The notes beneath the pieces were generated by a model. It did no database searches and was not told the DNA's origin. It was given only the letters and a program-made list of their open reading frames with translations. Shown piece by piece: positions 35,769 to 44,666 of a stretch of DNA of 64,000 nt (the stretch's first letter is position 1; each line of letters opens with the position of its first letter). The stretch is from Rahnella inusitata_A (GTDB lineage Bacteria; Pseudomonadota; Gammaproteobacteria; Enterobacterales; Enterobacteriaceae), in the NCBI RefSeq assembly GCF_965118895.1, contig NZ_CBCPJJ010000001.1, positions 248,001 to 312,000 on the forward strand. Direction: 5' to 3'. The translations under genes and the position numbers were made by a program.

Positions 35769-36899
35769 TCACTGTTTATCCAGCCATTTGCCCATTTCCA
35801 CCAGCGCCTGATCCAGATTGGCGCGGCCAAAACCGATGCGCAGGAAATCTTCTGAGACCGGGTTCAGCTCTGAGGCGTAGGTGACGGACGGAATGACCAT
35901 CACCCCCGCTTCCTCCACCAGTCTTGTGGCGAAGACTTCTGCACCTTCCGGCCCGGTATAGCGCGGGAACGCCAGTACACCGGCCTTTGGCACGGCGAGA
36001 CGGAACCTGTCCGGATAGCGCGCCAGAAAAGCGGTGAGTGCCGCGAGCTGGCTGCGTGAGCGCTCCATCACCCGTTCGAGGATCGGCGCGCGGGCGTTGA
36101 GCGCAATCGTGGTCAGGAACTCGCCGGGCATGGAATTGCAGATCGACAGATACTGCTTCATGCGTTCAAGCTTTTGCATCCACGCGTCGTCCTGACAGGC
36201 CACCCAGCCGATGCGCAGACCGGGCAGTCCGTAAGCTTTCGAGGTGACATTGAGCGAAATGCCGCGCTCGTAAACGTCCGCCAGCTGCGGCAGGCGATCC
36301 GCCGGGTCAAACTCGGTCAGGCGATACACTTCGTCGGAGAAAATCCAGATCCCGCGTTCGCGGCACATCGCAATCAGTTCGTTCAGCTGCACCCGCGAAA
36401 TCAGTGCACCGGTCGGGTTATGCGGAAAGTTAATCACCAGCACTTTGGTATTCGCCTGCAGCGCCGCACGGACTTTTGCCGTATCCAGCGCCCAGTCGTT
36501 ATTCTCATCCAGCGCCACGCCGGTCACGTCGCAGCGCGACATCGGCACACTTTCCAGCGACTGATAATTTGGCGTGATCACCACCGCGTGATCGCCCGGT
36601 TCGAGCAGCATCTGGAAACTGGCGTAAATGGCTTCGTCGGCACCGGCAAAGCTGATGACCTGCTGTGGCGTTACCTGCCGGTAAGTGGCGGCGATGGCTT
36701 CGAGCAATTCCGGCGTACCACGCAGCGGCGGATAATCCAGCATCGTTTGCATAAACGGCGCGCGATGCTCTTTTCCCGCCAGTTCAAACAGCGTATCGAT
36801 GCTCATCGATTCAGGGTAGGAAGAGGAAAGCGGAAAACGGACGGCGTGTTCCAGCCGTGAGAGATAGCTGATTAAACGAAAATCTTCAGGAAAAGACAT
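35769..36899 (-). CDS. PLP-dependent class I/II aminotransferase
   Basis: This 376-residue fold-type I enzyme has the aminotransferase landmarks: VLVINFPHNPTGALIS, IFSDEVYRLTEF, the Schiff-base lysine in VTSKAYGLPGLRIGW, and the substrate arginine near FLRIGFGRANLD. The substrate is unknown; its place behind an amino-acid importer suggests it uses the imported amino acid. It is the third gene of a leftward unit (binding protein, permease, aminotransferase), starting 27 bases after the permease. Confidence 0.85.
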   Translation of the reverse strand: MSFPEDFRLISYLSRLEHAVRFPLSSSYPESMSIDTLFELAGKEHRAPFMQTMLDYPPLRGTPELLEAIAATYRQVTPQQVISFAGADEAIYASFQMLLEPGDHAVVITPNYQSLESVPMSRCDVTGVALDENNDWALDTAKVRAALQANTKVLVINFPHNPTGALISRVQLNELIAMCRERGIWIFSDEVYRLTEFDPADRLPQLADVYERGISLNVTSKAYGLPGLRIGWVACQDDAWMQKLERMKQYLSICNSMPGEFLTTIALNARAPILERVMERSRSQLAALTAFLARYPDRFRLAVPKAGVLAFPRYTGPEGAEVFATRLVEEAGVMVIPSVTYASELNPVSEDFLRIGFGRANLDQALVEMGKWLDKQ

Positions 36900-36926
36900 G
36901 GCGTATCCGTAATAAAAGTGGCGAAA

Positions 36927-37751
36927 TTAGCGGCGATGGCCCTGCGCAAAACGGCGTTCAAGGCGGCTTTGCAACAGCTCTAAGACAATCGACATAATCC
37001 AGTAAATCGCGGCGGCGGTGGCCAGCATTTCCATGTAGCGGTAGGTGCTGCGGCCATACGATTGCGCCAGGAAGTTGAGCTCCCACAGCCCCATCAGCGA
37101 GACCAGCGAGGAATCTTTCAGCATTGAGATAAACATAGAACCGGCGGGCGGAATGATGATGCGCAGCGCCTGCGGGGCAGTGACGTGGACGGCCACCGTC
37201 CAGCGCGAGACGCCGAGGGCCAGCGCGGCTTCCTGCTGACCGCGCGGCACCGAGAGTACGCCGCTGCGGATGGTTTCAGCCAGATACGCACCGTAGTTCA
37301 TCGACAGCGCGATAATGCCTGAGCTGAGCGCGCCAAGCACAATCCCGAACTGCGGCAGCGCCAGATAGATAATAAGCACCTGCACCAGCAGCGGCGTGCC
37401 GCGAAACAGCGAGGCGTAAAACGTCGCGCAGCCGAACGCCAGCGCGTTATTGGACATCCGCCCGAGTGCGGTAATCAGGCCGATCAGCAGGCAGAAAAAC
37501 ATCGAGCAGGCGGTGATCATGATGGTCAGCGCCGCGCCCTGAATAAAGCCGTCCGGCGACAGGCGCAGGCCGAGCAGGAACGGCAATTTTTGGCTGATGA
37601 GGCTCCAGTCCAGCCCCATCTTGCTGAAGGTGCCGATCAGCAGGCTGAGCAAAATTACCCACGTCAGCCCGGTTTTGAAAGTAAACGCGTGCGCGCGATG
37701 CCAGGGTTCGGGCATTTCAACCTTCGGCTGGCTGTCCGGCATTTGTGGCAT
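36927..37751 (-). CDS. Polar amino-acid ABC transporter permease
   Basis: This 274-residue inner-membrane protein belongs to the HisMQ/GlnP permease family. It has about five helices, the entry region DGFIQGAALTIMITACSMFF, the conserved YLAETIRSGVLSVPRGQQEAALALG (EAA-type coupling loop that docks the ATPase) and a C-terminal ELLQSRLERRFA. A proline-rich cytoplasmic N-terminus of about 25 residues precedes the first helix. Its ATG overlaps the stop of the binding-protein gene by one base. No ATPase gene follows. Confidence 0.9.
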   Translation of the reverse strand: MPQMPDSQPKVEMPEPWHRAHAFTFKTGLTWVILLSLLIGTFSKMGLDWSLISQKLPFLLGLRLSPDGFIQGAALTIMITACSMFFCLLIGLITALGRMSNNALAFGCATFYASLFRGTPLLVQVLIIYLALPQFGIVLGALSSGIIALSMNYGAYLAETIRSGVLSVPRGQQEAALALGVSRWTVAVHVTAPQALRIIIPPAGSMFISMLKDSSLVSLMGLWELNFLAQSYGRSTYRYMEMLATAAAIYWIMSIVLELLQSRLERRFAQGHRR

Positions 37752-38569
37752 TACGGCACCTCGTGGGTAATGTCTTCGCCCAGCCAGTGCTGGGAAATTT
37801 TGGCCAGCGTCCCATCGTCGCGCAGAGATTTAATGGTGTCAGCGATTTTCTTATCCCACTCGGCGTCGCCCTTATCGGTTGCGACCCAGTTCGGTTCGGC
37901 ATACAGCTCGGTGACAATTTTAAATACCGGCGCACGCTTGATACGCGCATTGGCAGTGGCTAAATCGGAGACTACGCCGTCAAGACGCACGCCCGGCCCG
38001 AGCGCCAGATTCTGGAACGCCACTTCTTCATCGCTTGGAATGACCTGCACGTTATCAAACGGGAAGACGATCGGTTTGCTGCCGGGGATCACCAGCGTTT
38101 TTTGCAGATACGTTTCGTAAGTCGAACCGATACCGACGCCAATCTTTTTGTTGCTCAGGTCAGCGGCGGATTTGATACGGTCATCTTTCTTATTCACCAC
38201 CAGCACTGCCGGGGAATTGTAATACGGCGTCGGGAAATCCAGCACTTTGGCGCGTTCGGTGTTTGGCGTCATCGAGCAAATACAGCTATCCCAGCGGCCC
38301 TGCCATTTGCCACCGACGATGGTTTCCCAGCCCGGTGCGATCAGTTCGAGCTTCACGCCCATGCGCTGTGCAACGGCTTTTGCCACGTCGACGTCAAAAC
38401 CGGCCAGCTGGTTATTGTCATCGATAAAACCAAATGGCGGATAATCGTTGACGATGGCATTGCGCAGGACGCCGGTTTTGGTGACGCGATCCAGCGTGGT
38501 GCCTGCAAAGGGGGCGGCAGAAAACAGCGTAGTGGCAAGGAGTGTCAGGGCAACAAACGAAGTGCGCAT
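37751..38569 (-). CDS. Amino-acid ABC transporter periplasmic binding protein
   Basis: This 272-residue family-3 solute-binding protein has a signal peptide (LTLLATTLFSAAPFA) and the usual motifs DYPPFGFIDDNNQLAGFDVD and VAKAVAQRMGVKLELI. The CICSMTPNTERAKVLDF block normally contains the ligand-carboxylate residues. A substitution is notable: two cysteines (CIC) where other members have a small residue or Thr/Ile. I chose the ATG at 38569 (AAGGAAAG eight bases ahead) over the TTG at 38575. It opens the leftward transporter operon. Confidence 0.9.
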   Translation of the reverse strand: MRTSFVALTLLATTLFSAAPFAGTTLDRVTKTGVLRNAIVNDYPPFGFIDDNNQLAGFDVDVAKAVAQRMGVKLELIAPGWETIVGGKWQGRWDSCICSMTPNTERAKVLDFPTPYYNSPAVLVVNKKDDRIKSAADLSNKKIGVGIGSTYETYLQKTLVIPGSKPIVFPFDNVQVIPSDEEVAFQNLALGPGVRLDGVVSDLATANARIKRAPVFKIVTELYAEPNWVATDKGDAEWDKKIADTIKSLRDDGTLAKISQHWLGEDITHEVP

Positions 38570-38722
38570 AAGCAAATCTTTCCTTAAACGTAACCAAAAT
38601 GGGGAAATATTGTAAAAACCTACACTAAGTTTTAGACGTATAGAAGTCTAAAATCGCTGTTTTATGGCTTATAGTATTCTGTGCGGAAAATTCCACGGAT
38701 AACAGTGAATTGCTTTGCGCGC

Positions 38723-39382
38723 TTAGTTTAACAATCCCGCCCCCACGTTAATCGACAACCCCAAAATCGCCAGATTAAAGACGAACGAAATCACCGACTG
38801 CAACAGCGCGATCTGGCGCATATCGGTGGTGCCGGTTTCCACGTCGGCGGTCTGCGACGCCACGGCGATGGTGAAGGAAAAATACAGGAAATCCCAGTAG
38901 CCAGGTTGCTCTGGCTTTTCAGGGAAAATCATCGGCGTCACGTCTTTGCTGAGGCGCAGATAATAGTGATGGGCGTAATGCATGGCGAAAGACGTCGGCA
39001 GTAACGCCCATGAGGCGATAAGCGTCGTGGCGGTCAGCAGAATATGCAGCGCGCGCGGTGTACCGGTCAGATCTTTGAGCGAACCGAGCTCCATCAGGAT
39101 TGCCAGAATGCTCACCAGACAGGTGATCGTCACCATGCTCAGCACCAGCGTGGCGCTTTCATCCTGCGTTTTGGCGATGTGCGGAATATTTTTTGCCTCG
39201 GTGCGCAGCATGCGAAACCACAGGAAAAACAGATACAGCCACGCCAGCACGTTCCAGCCGATCAGCAGGCGCTGTAACAGCCCGAGATGGGCGGGCAGAA
39301 GAAAAAAACAGCCCACCCCGGCCAGAACAGATATCAGCAACCGGGAGCGCACCTGCAGATAATGTTTGAGAGAAAAGCTCAT
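38723..39382 (-). CDS. DUF1345 inner-membrane protein
   Basis: A 219-residue protein with about five membrane helices. It shows the DUF1345 pattern: the first helix region LISVLAGVGCFFLLP, WALLPTSFAMHYAHHYYLR and DFLYFSFTIAVASQTADVET, followed by a final helix LQSVISFVFNLAILGLSINV. The function is unknown. The YFSFTIAVASQTAD stretch resembles the pore loop of two-helix potassium channels, as noted for this family. It stands alone between the amino-acid importer and the unrecognised 430-residue gene. Confidence 0.85.
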   Translation of the reverse strand: MSFSLKHYLQVRSRLLISVLAGVGCFFLLPAHLGLLQRLLIGWNVLAWLYLFFLWFRMLRTEAKNIPHIAKTQDESATLVLSMVTITCLVSILAILMELGSLKDLTGTPRALHILLTATTLIASWALLPTSFAMHYAHHYYLRLSKDVTPMIFPEKPEQPGYWDFLYFSFTIAVASQTADVETGTTDMRQIALLQSVISFVFNLAILGLSINVGAGLLN

Positions 39383-39541
39383 GGTGTTAAGCGCTTAGCA
39401 AAGAGGAAACGGATGACTCAACTGTAGTCGTTGATCGCAGGCTTGGCACTTCTTAGCTGCTGCGCAATTTCTTCCAATACCCGGTGTGGCGGGAGTGATG
39501 TAGTGAGTTTACCTCTCTACCCGCACTCAGGATTTGAAATC

Positions 39542-40834
39542 ATGTTTACTACGTCATTCTGGCCGTCTGCGACGGCATACCAGGTTTCGATGATGGATCT
39601 GGATGTCCCGGAAAATATCAATCCTAAAGCGGTGCAAACCCTTCACTATTGCCTGCGTCTGACCGAGGCCATCAATCAGCTGGAGGCCGCCTGCGAAAGC
39701 CGTTTGCTCGATGCGCTGCGCGAGGAAATGGCGATCCAGTGTTTCCGCTTAGCGCCGCTGTTTGACGATCCTGATACCCGTCGCGGCCTGTTCCTGCGCG
39801 CCGAAATGCTGGCGGATGATTCGTGCAGTAAAACCGTGCTGCCGCAAATTGCCGGTCTTGATGAGCAGCAGCTTGTGCTGGGCATCGGCAAGACTTCGAC
39901 GTGGGTGGGAAAATCAAAACAAAGCTATTACTCGTCGTGGTTCGGCGAACCCGCGCCGATGTTGCAGGAAATCTCAGACGTGATGGACAGCCTGTTTCCG
40001 CAAAGCCTGTTGTTTCTGCAAAAAGAAATCGCTGCCGATCTGCTGGCGCTGCCGGGCTGTGCGTACAAGATAATCAACCTCTTCGGCATTGCCGGAGAAG
40101 CCAACACTTACCCGAAACACTTTGCCTATTTCTTCCCGGAGGACGAGGGGCTGAAGTATTCGCCGGTCAAACGCACCGTGGTATTTGCCAATACCTACCT
40201 GCAACTCTTCGAGATGTTTTCTCGTACCGAAGCCGCGAATCTCGGCTGGGCGGAAGACGATTTACCGGAAAGCCGCGTTTGCCAGCGTTATCTGATCGCC
40301 TGGTTCCGCGGGCACGATCTCGGGCATTCGCTGGTGCGTAACGAAAATGTATTTCCGAAGCTCAGCAAGATTGATCGCTGGGGATCGATGATGGTGCAGG
40401 AAGCGCTGGCCGATCAGTTCGGATTGCTGATGTGCCTGACGCCGCAGGTCGCCGATGGATTACAGCTCGACCGTAACGTGCTGGCGCGGATCTACTTCCT
40501 CGAGATCCTGCGCTATCTGCGCCGGGGGCCGTCGAGTTACCCCGACGCCGGAGCGGCCTGGATCCAGTTCAATTATTTGCGTGAACACGGCTGCATTGAG
40601 CTGTCGGCAGAGACCATCGGTTTTCACCCTGAGCTGTTCTTTACCCAGATGGCCAGCCTGACGCGGCTGATGAGCGAAGAACTGCTGGGTGGAGATACTG
40701 AGCGTGCGAAAGCCTTTATGCAGCAGCATTGCCCGCACACCAACCCTGAAGACGTTGAGATCCTGATGGCGCGCCTGGGCACCACTAACGACATGATCGA
40801 GTACAACCAGCTGATCAAGCGAGTCCCGCTATGA
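39542..40834 (+). CDS. Unrecognised cytoplasmic protein with an HDxGH motif, coupled to a LysE exporter
   Basis: This 430-residue protein matches no family I can name. It has no signal peptide or membrane helix. The most telling stretch is WFRGHDLGHSLVRNE (His258, Asp259, His262) followed by VQEALADQFGLLM (Glu287, Asp291). A His-x3-His pair with an acidic residue 25-30 positions later is the arrangement of many zinc hydrolases and oxygenases, but the HExxH glutamate is replaced. Another conserved-looking block is EANTYPKHFAYFFPED (His193). The ATG at 39542 has AGGA nine bases ahead; the 37 codons before it are unlikely to be coding. The stop overlaps the LysE gene start (ATGA), so both are made together, suggesting it makes or modifies the exported compound. 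Confidence 0.75.
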   Translation: MFTTSFWPSATAYQVSMMDLDVPENINPKAVQTLHYCLRLTEAINQLEAACESRLLDALREEMAIQCFRLAPLFDDPDTRRGLFLRAEMLADDSCSKTVLPQIAGLDEQQLVLGIGKTSTWVGKSKQSYYSSWFGEPAPMLQEISDVMDSLFPQSLLFLQKEIAADLLALPGCAYKIINLFGIAGEANTYPKHFAYFFPEDEGLKYSPVKRTVVFANTYLQLFEMFSRTEAANLGWAEDDLPESRVCQRYLIAWFRGHDLGHSLVRNENVFPKLSKIDRWGSMMVQEALADQFGLLMCLTPQVADGLQLDRNVLARIYFLEILRYLRRGPSSYPDAGAAWIQFNYLREHGCIELSAETIGFHPELFFTQMASLTRLMSEELLGGDTERAKAFMQQHCPHTNPEDVEILMARLGTTNDMIEYNQLIKRVPL

Positions 40835-41469
40835 TGCCGTTTTCCAATGGATTTTTGCTCAGCCTGTCGTTGTGTCTGGACATCGGCATCGCCAATATTG
40901 CGATGATCACGCTGGCGATGCAGCGCGGCTATTTTCACGGTTTCTGGCTGGGGATCGGCACCTGTATCGGTGACCTGATTTACGCGGTGCTGGCGCTGGC
41001 AGGGATGACGATTTTGCTGCAATACCAGAGTGTACGCTGGGTGTTGTGGGTCGGCGGTTCCCTGATGCTGATGTGGTTTACCTACAAAATGATCCGGGCA
41101 GCGCTGGCACCGGCAGAGAATATGTCCGCCAGCGATAACGGCCAGCCGCGCTCAGTGATGCGTAATTTCGGGCGCGGCGTGGTGCTGGCGATGTCGTCAC
41201 CGACGGCGATCTTGTGGTTTGCGGCGGTCGGCGGCGCGCTGATTTCCCGCATGGGGCAGGGCGGTACGGCGAATGCTTCATGGTTCCTGACCGGCTTTTT
41301 TATTGCTGGCGTATTCTGGACGGTGGTGTTGTGCTGCGTCGGCAGCTGGGGCGGGAAAATGCTGGGCACTAAAATGCTGAAATATTCCTACGTCGCCTCG
41401 GCGGCGATCTTCTCGTATTTCGCCATTTACGTGGTTATCTCCGGTTACCGCGAATTTATTTTGGTATAG
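40831..41469 (+). CDS. LysE/RhtB-family amino-acid exporter
   Basis: This 212-residue membrane protein has six helices and the LysE family pattern: NGFLLSLSLCLDIGIANIAM at the N-terminus, the GIGTCIGDLIYAVLALAG second helix, and VVLAMSSPTAILWFAAVGGAL in the fourth. Members export amino acids or small amines by proton exchange. The usual P of the first loop (PGP) is replaced by IGIAN, so substrate range may differ. It overlaps the preceding unknown gene by four bases and is convergent with an AraC regulator gene. Confidence 0.88.
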   Translation: MMPFSNGFLLSLSLCLDIGIANIAMITLAMQRGYFHGFWLGIGTCIGDLIYAVLALAGMTILLQYQSVRWVLWVGGSLMLMWFTYKMIRAALAPAENMSASDNGQPRSVMRNFGRGVVLAMSSPTAILWFAAVGGALISRMGQGGTANASWFLTGFFIAGVFWTVVLCCVGSWGGKMLGTKMLKYSYVASAAIFSYFAIYVVISGYREFILV

Positions 41470-41484
41470 GCGTCAATGGATCGC

Positions 41485-42285
41485 TTAACTGCGTACACCG
41501 CAGGCATGCAGCGACTGCGAATACAGATGGGGAGTGATCCCCATCATTTTGCGGAAGGTATTAATGAAGTGACTTTGATCGTAAAAACCGAGACTGATAG
41601 CCACGTCCAGCGCATTGTTGTTTTTACGCAGCTGATTGCGGGCTTCCAGCAACCGTAACTGCATGTGGTACTGCAAGGGCGGCATACCGATGTGCTGGCG
41701 GAACAGCCGCACAAAATGGAATTTACTCAGCCCGCTGACCTGCGCCAGCGTGTCGAGGTGGATCTTGCGGGTCAGGTGATCGCGCATGAAATCCAGCGCC
41801 AGCGTGACAGGCCGCAGCGACTGCTCCTGCTCTTTCGCCGGTTCTTCCAGCAACGCGCCCAGCAGCCACAATAAGTTTTGTTCCTGATCGTCGTCGTTCA
41901 GGGTGCGTTTGTAATGGCGCAGCGCGGAAAACAGCGCCGGATTACTGAGCACGCCTTCGGTCAGCACCGGCGCGCAGTGATCGGAACGCAGATTGTGATC
42001 AACCGAGACCTGTCGCAGCAACGACTGGGGAATATGTACGCTGAGGAATTCGACTTTCTCATCGCCAAACAGTGAGGATTGCACGGTCGAAGGATTATAA
42101 ATTGTGATTTCCCCGGCGCGAACCAGTTCGGTTTTGCCGTGCAGCCAGATCTCTTCCGTACCGGTCAGATTGGCGCTAATCACATATTCGTCGTGGGTGT
42201 GACGCGGGAATGAGGAGTTACTCGCGGTCAGATGCGAGCACTCAATATCGTTAGCCATCGTCCATTCAGAAATTGAAAGAGACAC
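41485..42285 (-). CDS. AraC-family transcriptional regulator
   Basis: A 266-residue regulator with an N-terminal cupin sensor (FPRHTHDEYVISANLTG, IWLHGKTELVRAGEITIYNP) and a C-terminal pair of helix-turn-helix motifs (LDTLAQVSGLSKFHFVRLFR and ALDVAISLGFYDQSHFINTF). This architecture is common in regulators next to LysE exporters. It faces the LysE gene tail to tail and is divergent from the PuuP-like gene, so either could be its target. An alternative start at the MANDIE methionine (42258) is possible. Confidence 0.88.
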   Translation of the reverse strand: MSLSISEWTMANDIECSHLTASNSSFPRHTHDEYVISANLTGTEEIWLHGKTELVRAGEITIYNPSTVQSSLFGDEKVEFLSVHIPQSLLRQVSVDHNLRSDHCAPVLTEGVLSNPALFSALRHYKRTLNDDDQEQNLLWLLGALLEEPAKEQEQSLRPVTLALDFMRDHLTRKIHLDTLAQVSGLSKFHFVRLFRQHIGMPPLQYHMQLRLLEARNQLRKNNNALDVAISLGFYDQSHFINTFRKMMGITPHLYSQSLHACGVRS

Positions 42286-42903
42286 GTAACACCCCAGAAT
42301 TCATTGCGGCGAAAAAGCAGGCATTTCTTATTTTCGATTTTTTCGATCAAATCCTTTTCATTCTTGCTACATGTCCGGTTTTTGTAAACTCTGAACACGT
42401 AAAAGAGCGCACCAACCGGAATTTTAGGATTTTGCCCATACCTCTCCGGTGATGCGCTGGCCGGGTTTTGTGAGGCGTAAATGTTAATCAACAGGCTTAA
42501 TCGTTATTTTTTAATAGCCATTGTCGCCGCTTTATAAAACGAATAACCCGCCAGCGCCTTTTGTTTTACATCCCAAAAACAATTTATAAACCCGCAGAAA
42601 AAGCAATGTGGCAATACGTGCCAGATTTCGCTGCGTATTTTGTTTATTGCCTGCGTTTGGCCTTCAACGGCTTGTCATTTCGGCTATTAATAAGGCAAAA
42701 TATGCGCCCCGCAAAACGGGGATAACCCGTTTTGACGTCATTTAAGAACACATTCTTCTTACAAGAAAACATTCAAAAACCAGAGGCCGGGCTTCGTACC
42801 GGATAGATATTTACTTTCAAATACCGACAGTCATGTCGCAAGGAAACATAAATGGTGCATCACTCTCTTTATGTGGCGTTCTCCGTCATGGGAATTAAAA
42901 ATC
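42286..42903. other. Long AT-rich regulatory region upstream of the PuuP-like gene
   Basis: This 618-base stretch contains no convincing gene. It separates the divergent AraC regulator and the putrescine importer gene and must hold both promoters. A perfect 9-bp inverted repeat (listed separately) sits at 42712-42734. The distance from there to the importer ATG (about 170 bases) leaves room for a long 5' leader. I could not identify a riboswitch. Confidence 0.5.
42712..42734. promoter_or_regulatory. Perfect inverted repeat upstream of the PuuP-like gene
   Basis: CAAAACGGG and CCCGTTTTG flank a 5-base GATAA spacer. Without a T run after it, it is more likely a dyad operator or an RNA hairpin than a terminator. 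The bound protein is unknown; the divergent AraC protein does not usually use such dyads. Confidence 0.4.
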
Positions 42904-44265
42904 ATGTCAGATAACGTCATCTCAGGTAGCACTTCCCGCGTGGAGCTGCGTAAAACACTTACGCTGGTTCCGGTTGTGATGATAGGCCTGGCCTATATGC
43001 AACCTATGACCCTGTTCGATACGTTCGGTATTGTCTCTGGTTTGACCGACGGCCATGTGCCGACGGCTTACGCCTTCGCCCTGATTGCGGTCCTGTTTAC
43101 TGCGCTGAGCTACGGCAAGCTGGTGCGCCGCTATCCTTCGGCGGGATCGGCCTACACCTACGCACAAAAATCTATTCATCCGGTGGTCGGATTTATGGTC
43201 GGCTGGTCGTCTTTGCTCGATTACTTATTCGCGCCGATGATCAATATTCTGCTGGCAAAAATCTATTTTGAAGCGCTGGTGCCTTCGGTGCCGTCGTGGA
43301 TATTTGTCGTGGTGCTGGTCGGCTTTATGACCCTGTCGAATCTGCGCAGTATTAAAACCGTTGCCAACATTAATACGCTGGTCGTGGTGTTGCAGATTAT
43401 CCTGATAACGGTGATCACCGGCATGGTGATTTACGGCGTTGATCACGGCACCGGTTATGGCACGCTGACCAGCACTAAACCGTTCTGGGGTGAGAATACG
43501 CATACTGTACCGCTGATTACCGGCGCGACGATTTTGTGTTTCTCATTCACCGGTTTTGACGGTATCAGCAATCTTTCGGAAGAAACCAAAGATGCCGGGC
43601 GCGTTATTCCACGGGCGATTTTCCTGACGGCGCTCATTGGCGGCGCGATTTTCATCACTGCAACCTATTTCCTGCAACTCTATTTCCCGGACATCTCCAG
43701 CTTCAAAAACCCGGATGCGTCGCAGCCGGAAATTATGTTGCAGGTCGCGGGCAGGGCGTTCCAGTTCGGCGCGCTGATTTTCTCCAGCATCACCGTTCTG
43801 GCCTCCGGCATGGCGGCACACGCTGGCGTTTCCCGTCTGATGTACGTCATGGGCCGCGACGGCGTCTTCCCGAAACGCTTCTTTGGCTATATTCATCCGA
43901 AATGGCGCACGCCGTCCTTTAACGTGATTCTGGTCGGCGCGGTTGCGCTGATGGCGATTAACTTCGATCTGGTCACGGCAACGGCGCTGATTAACTTCGG
44001 TGCGCTGGTGGCCTTTACCTTCGTTAACCTTTCAGTGATTTCGCAGTTCTGGATCCGTGAGAAGCGCAACAAGACCTTTATGGATCACTTCCAGTATCTG
44101 TTCCTGCCGATGTGCGGCGCGCTGACGGTGGGCGCACTGTGGGTGAATCTGGAAGAAAGCTCGATGATCCTGGGGCTTATCTGGGGCGCGGTCGGTTTCG
44201 TCTATCTGGCCTGCGTAACCAAAAGCTTCCGCAATCCGGTGCCGCAGTATGAGGATGTGGCGTAA
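42904..44265 (+). CDS. Putrescine/amino-acid importer, PuuP-like APC permease
   Basis: This 453-residue, 12-helix APC-superfamily permease closely follows E. coli PuuP, which imports putrescine with protons. Shared blocks include IGLAYMQPMTLFDTFGIVSG, SYGKLVRRYPSAGSAYTYAQ, FMVGWSSLLDYLFAPMINIL, ITGATILCFSFTGFDGISNL, VSRLMYVMGRDGVFPKRFFG and TATALINFGALVAFTFVNLS. The rest of the puu catabolic operon is absent, so it may be an uptake gene on its own. I chose the ATG at 42904 with GGGAA ahead. A terminator follows 30 bases after the stop. Other polyamine or amino-acid substrates remain possible. Confidence 0.85.
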   Translation: MSDNVISGSTSRVELRKTLTLVPVVMIGLAYMQPMTLFDTFGIVSGLTDGHVPTAYAFALIAVLFTALSYGKLVRRYPSAGSAYTYAQKSIHPVVGFMVGWSSLLDYLFAPMINILLAKIYFEALVPSVPSWIFVVVLVGFMTLSNLRSIKTVANINTLVVVLQIILITVITGMVIYGVDHGTGYGTLTSTKPFWGENTHTVPLITGATILCFSFTGFDGISNLSEETKDAGRVIPRAIFLTALIGGAIFITATYFLQLYFPDISSFKNPDASQPEIMLQVAGRAFQFGALIFSSITVLASGMAAHAGVSRLMYVMGRDGVFPKRFFGYIHPKWRTPSFNVILVGAVALMAINFDLVTATALINFGALVAFTFVNLSVISQFWIREKRNKTFMDHFQYLFLPMCGALTVGALWVNLEESSMILGLIWGAVGFVYLACVTKSFRNPVPQYEDVA

Positions 44266-44294
44266 GGCTTTCGGCAGATACAGTGGCTAAAAAT

Positions 44295-44330
44295 AAAGAG
44301 CGACTCATTTCACAATGCGTCGCTCTTTTT
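44295..44330. terminator. Intrinsic terminator after the PuuP-like gene
   Basis: AAAGAGCGAC / GTCGCTCTTT forms a 10-bp stem with a 14-base loop and ends in TTTTT. It also lies downstream of the convergent azlD. Confidence 0.88.
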
Positions 44331-44342
44331 GTTTTTCCTCTG

Positions 44343-44666
44343 TCACGCTATTCCTGCCAGCCGAAGGAAAGCCGTTACCACTGCCGCCGCGATAATAATC
44401 ACGATCAGCGGCGCCTTTCGCCATGCTAAAAACAGCGCCACGCCGACGCCGGTCACGCGGGCGAATCCGGCAAACTGCGCGCCTTCAAACAGCGCAGTTG
44501 TGGCGGCAACCGCCAGCAATAGCGTCGTTGCTGAGTCTGATAGCATCGTCTGCGTTGCAGGGGATAAATTCAGGCGCGAGCCCAGACGGTAACCGGCTAC
44601 GCGCATCAGGAAGGTTCCGGCGGCCAGCACGGCAATACCGGCAACCCAGAGCGTTTGCTGCGTCAT
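44343..44666 (-). CDS. azlD: Branched-chain amino-acid export subunit, AzlD/YgaH family
   Basis: A 107-residue protein with three to four membrane helices and the AzlD pattern: VLAAGTFLMRVAGYRLGSRL, LSDSATTLLLAVAATTALF and LFLAWRKAPLIVIIIAAAVV. It is the small partner of the AzlC protein encoded just upstream; together such pairs export valine, leucine or analogues (YgaZH in E. coli). Its ATG overlaps the azlC stop by four bases. Confidence 0.88.
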   Translation of the reverse strand: MTQQTLWVAGIAVLAAGTFLMRVAGYRLGSRLNLSPATQTMLSDSATTLLLAVAATTALFEGAQFAGFARVTGVGVALFLAWRKAPLIVIIIAAAVVTAFLRLAGIA

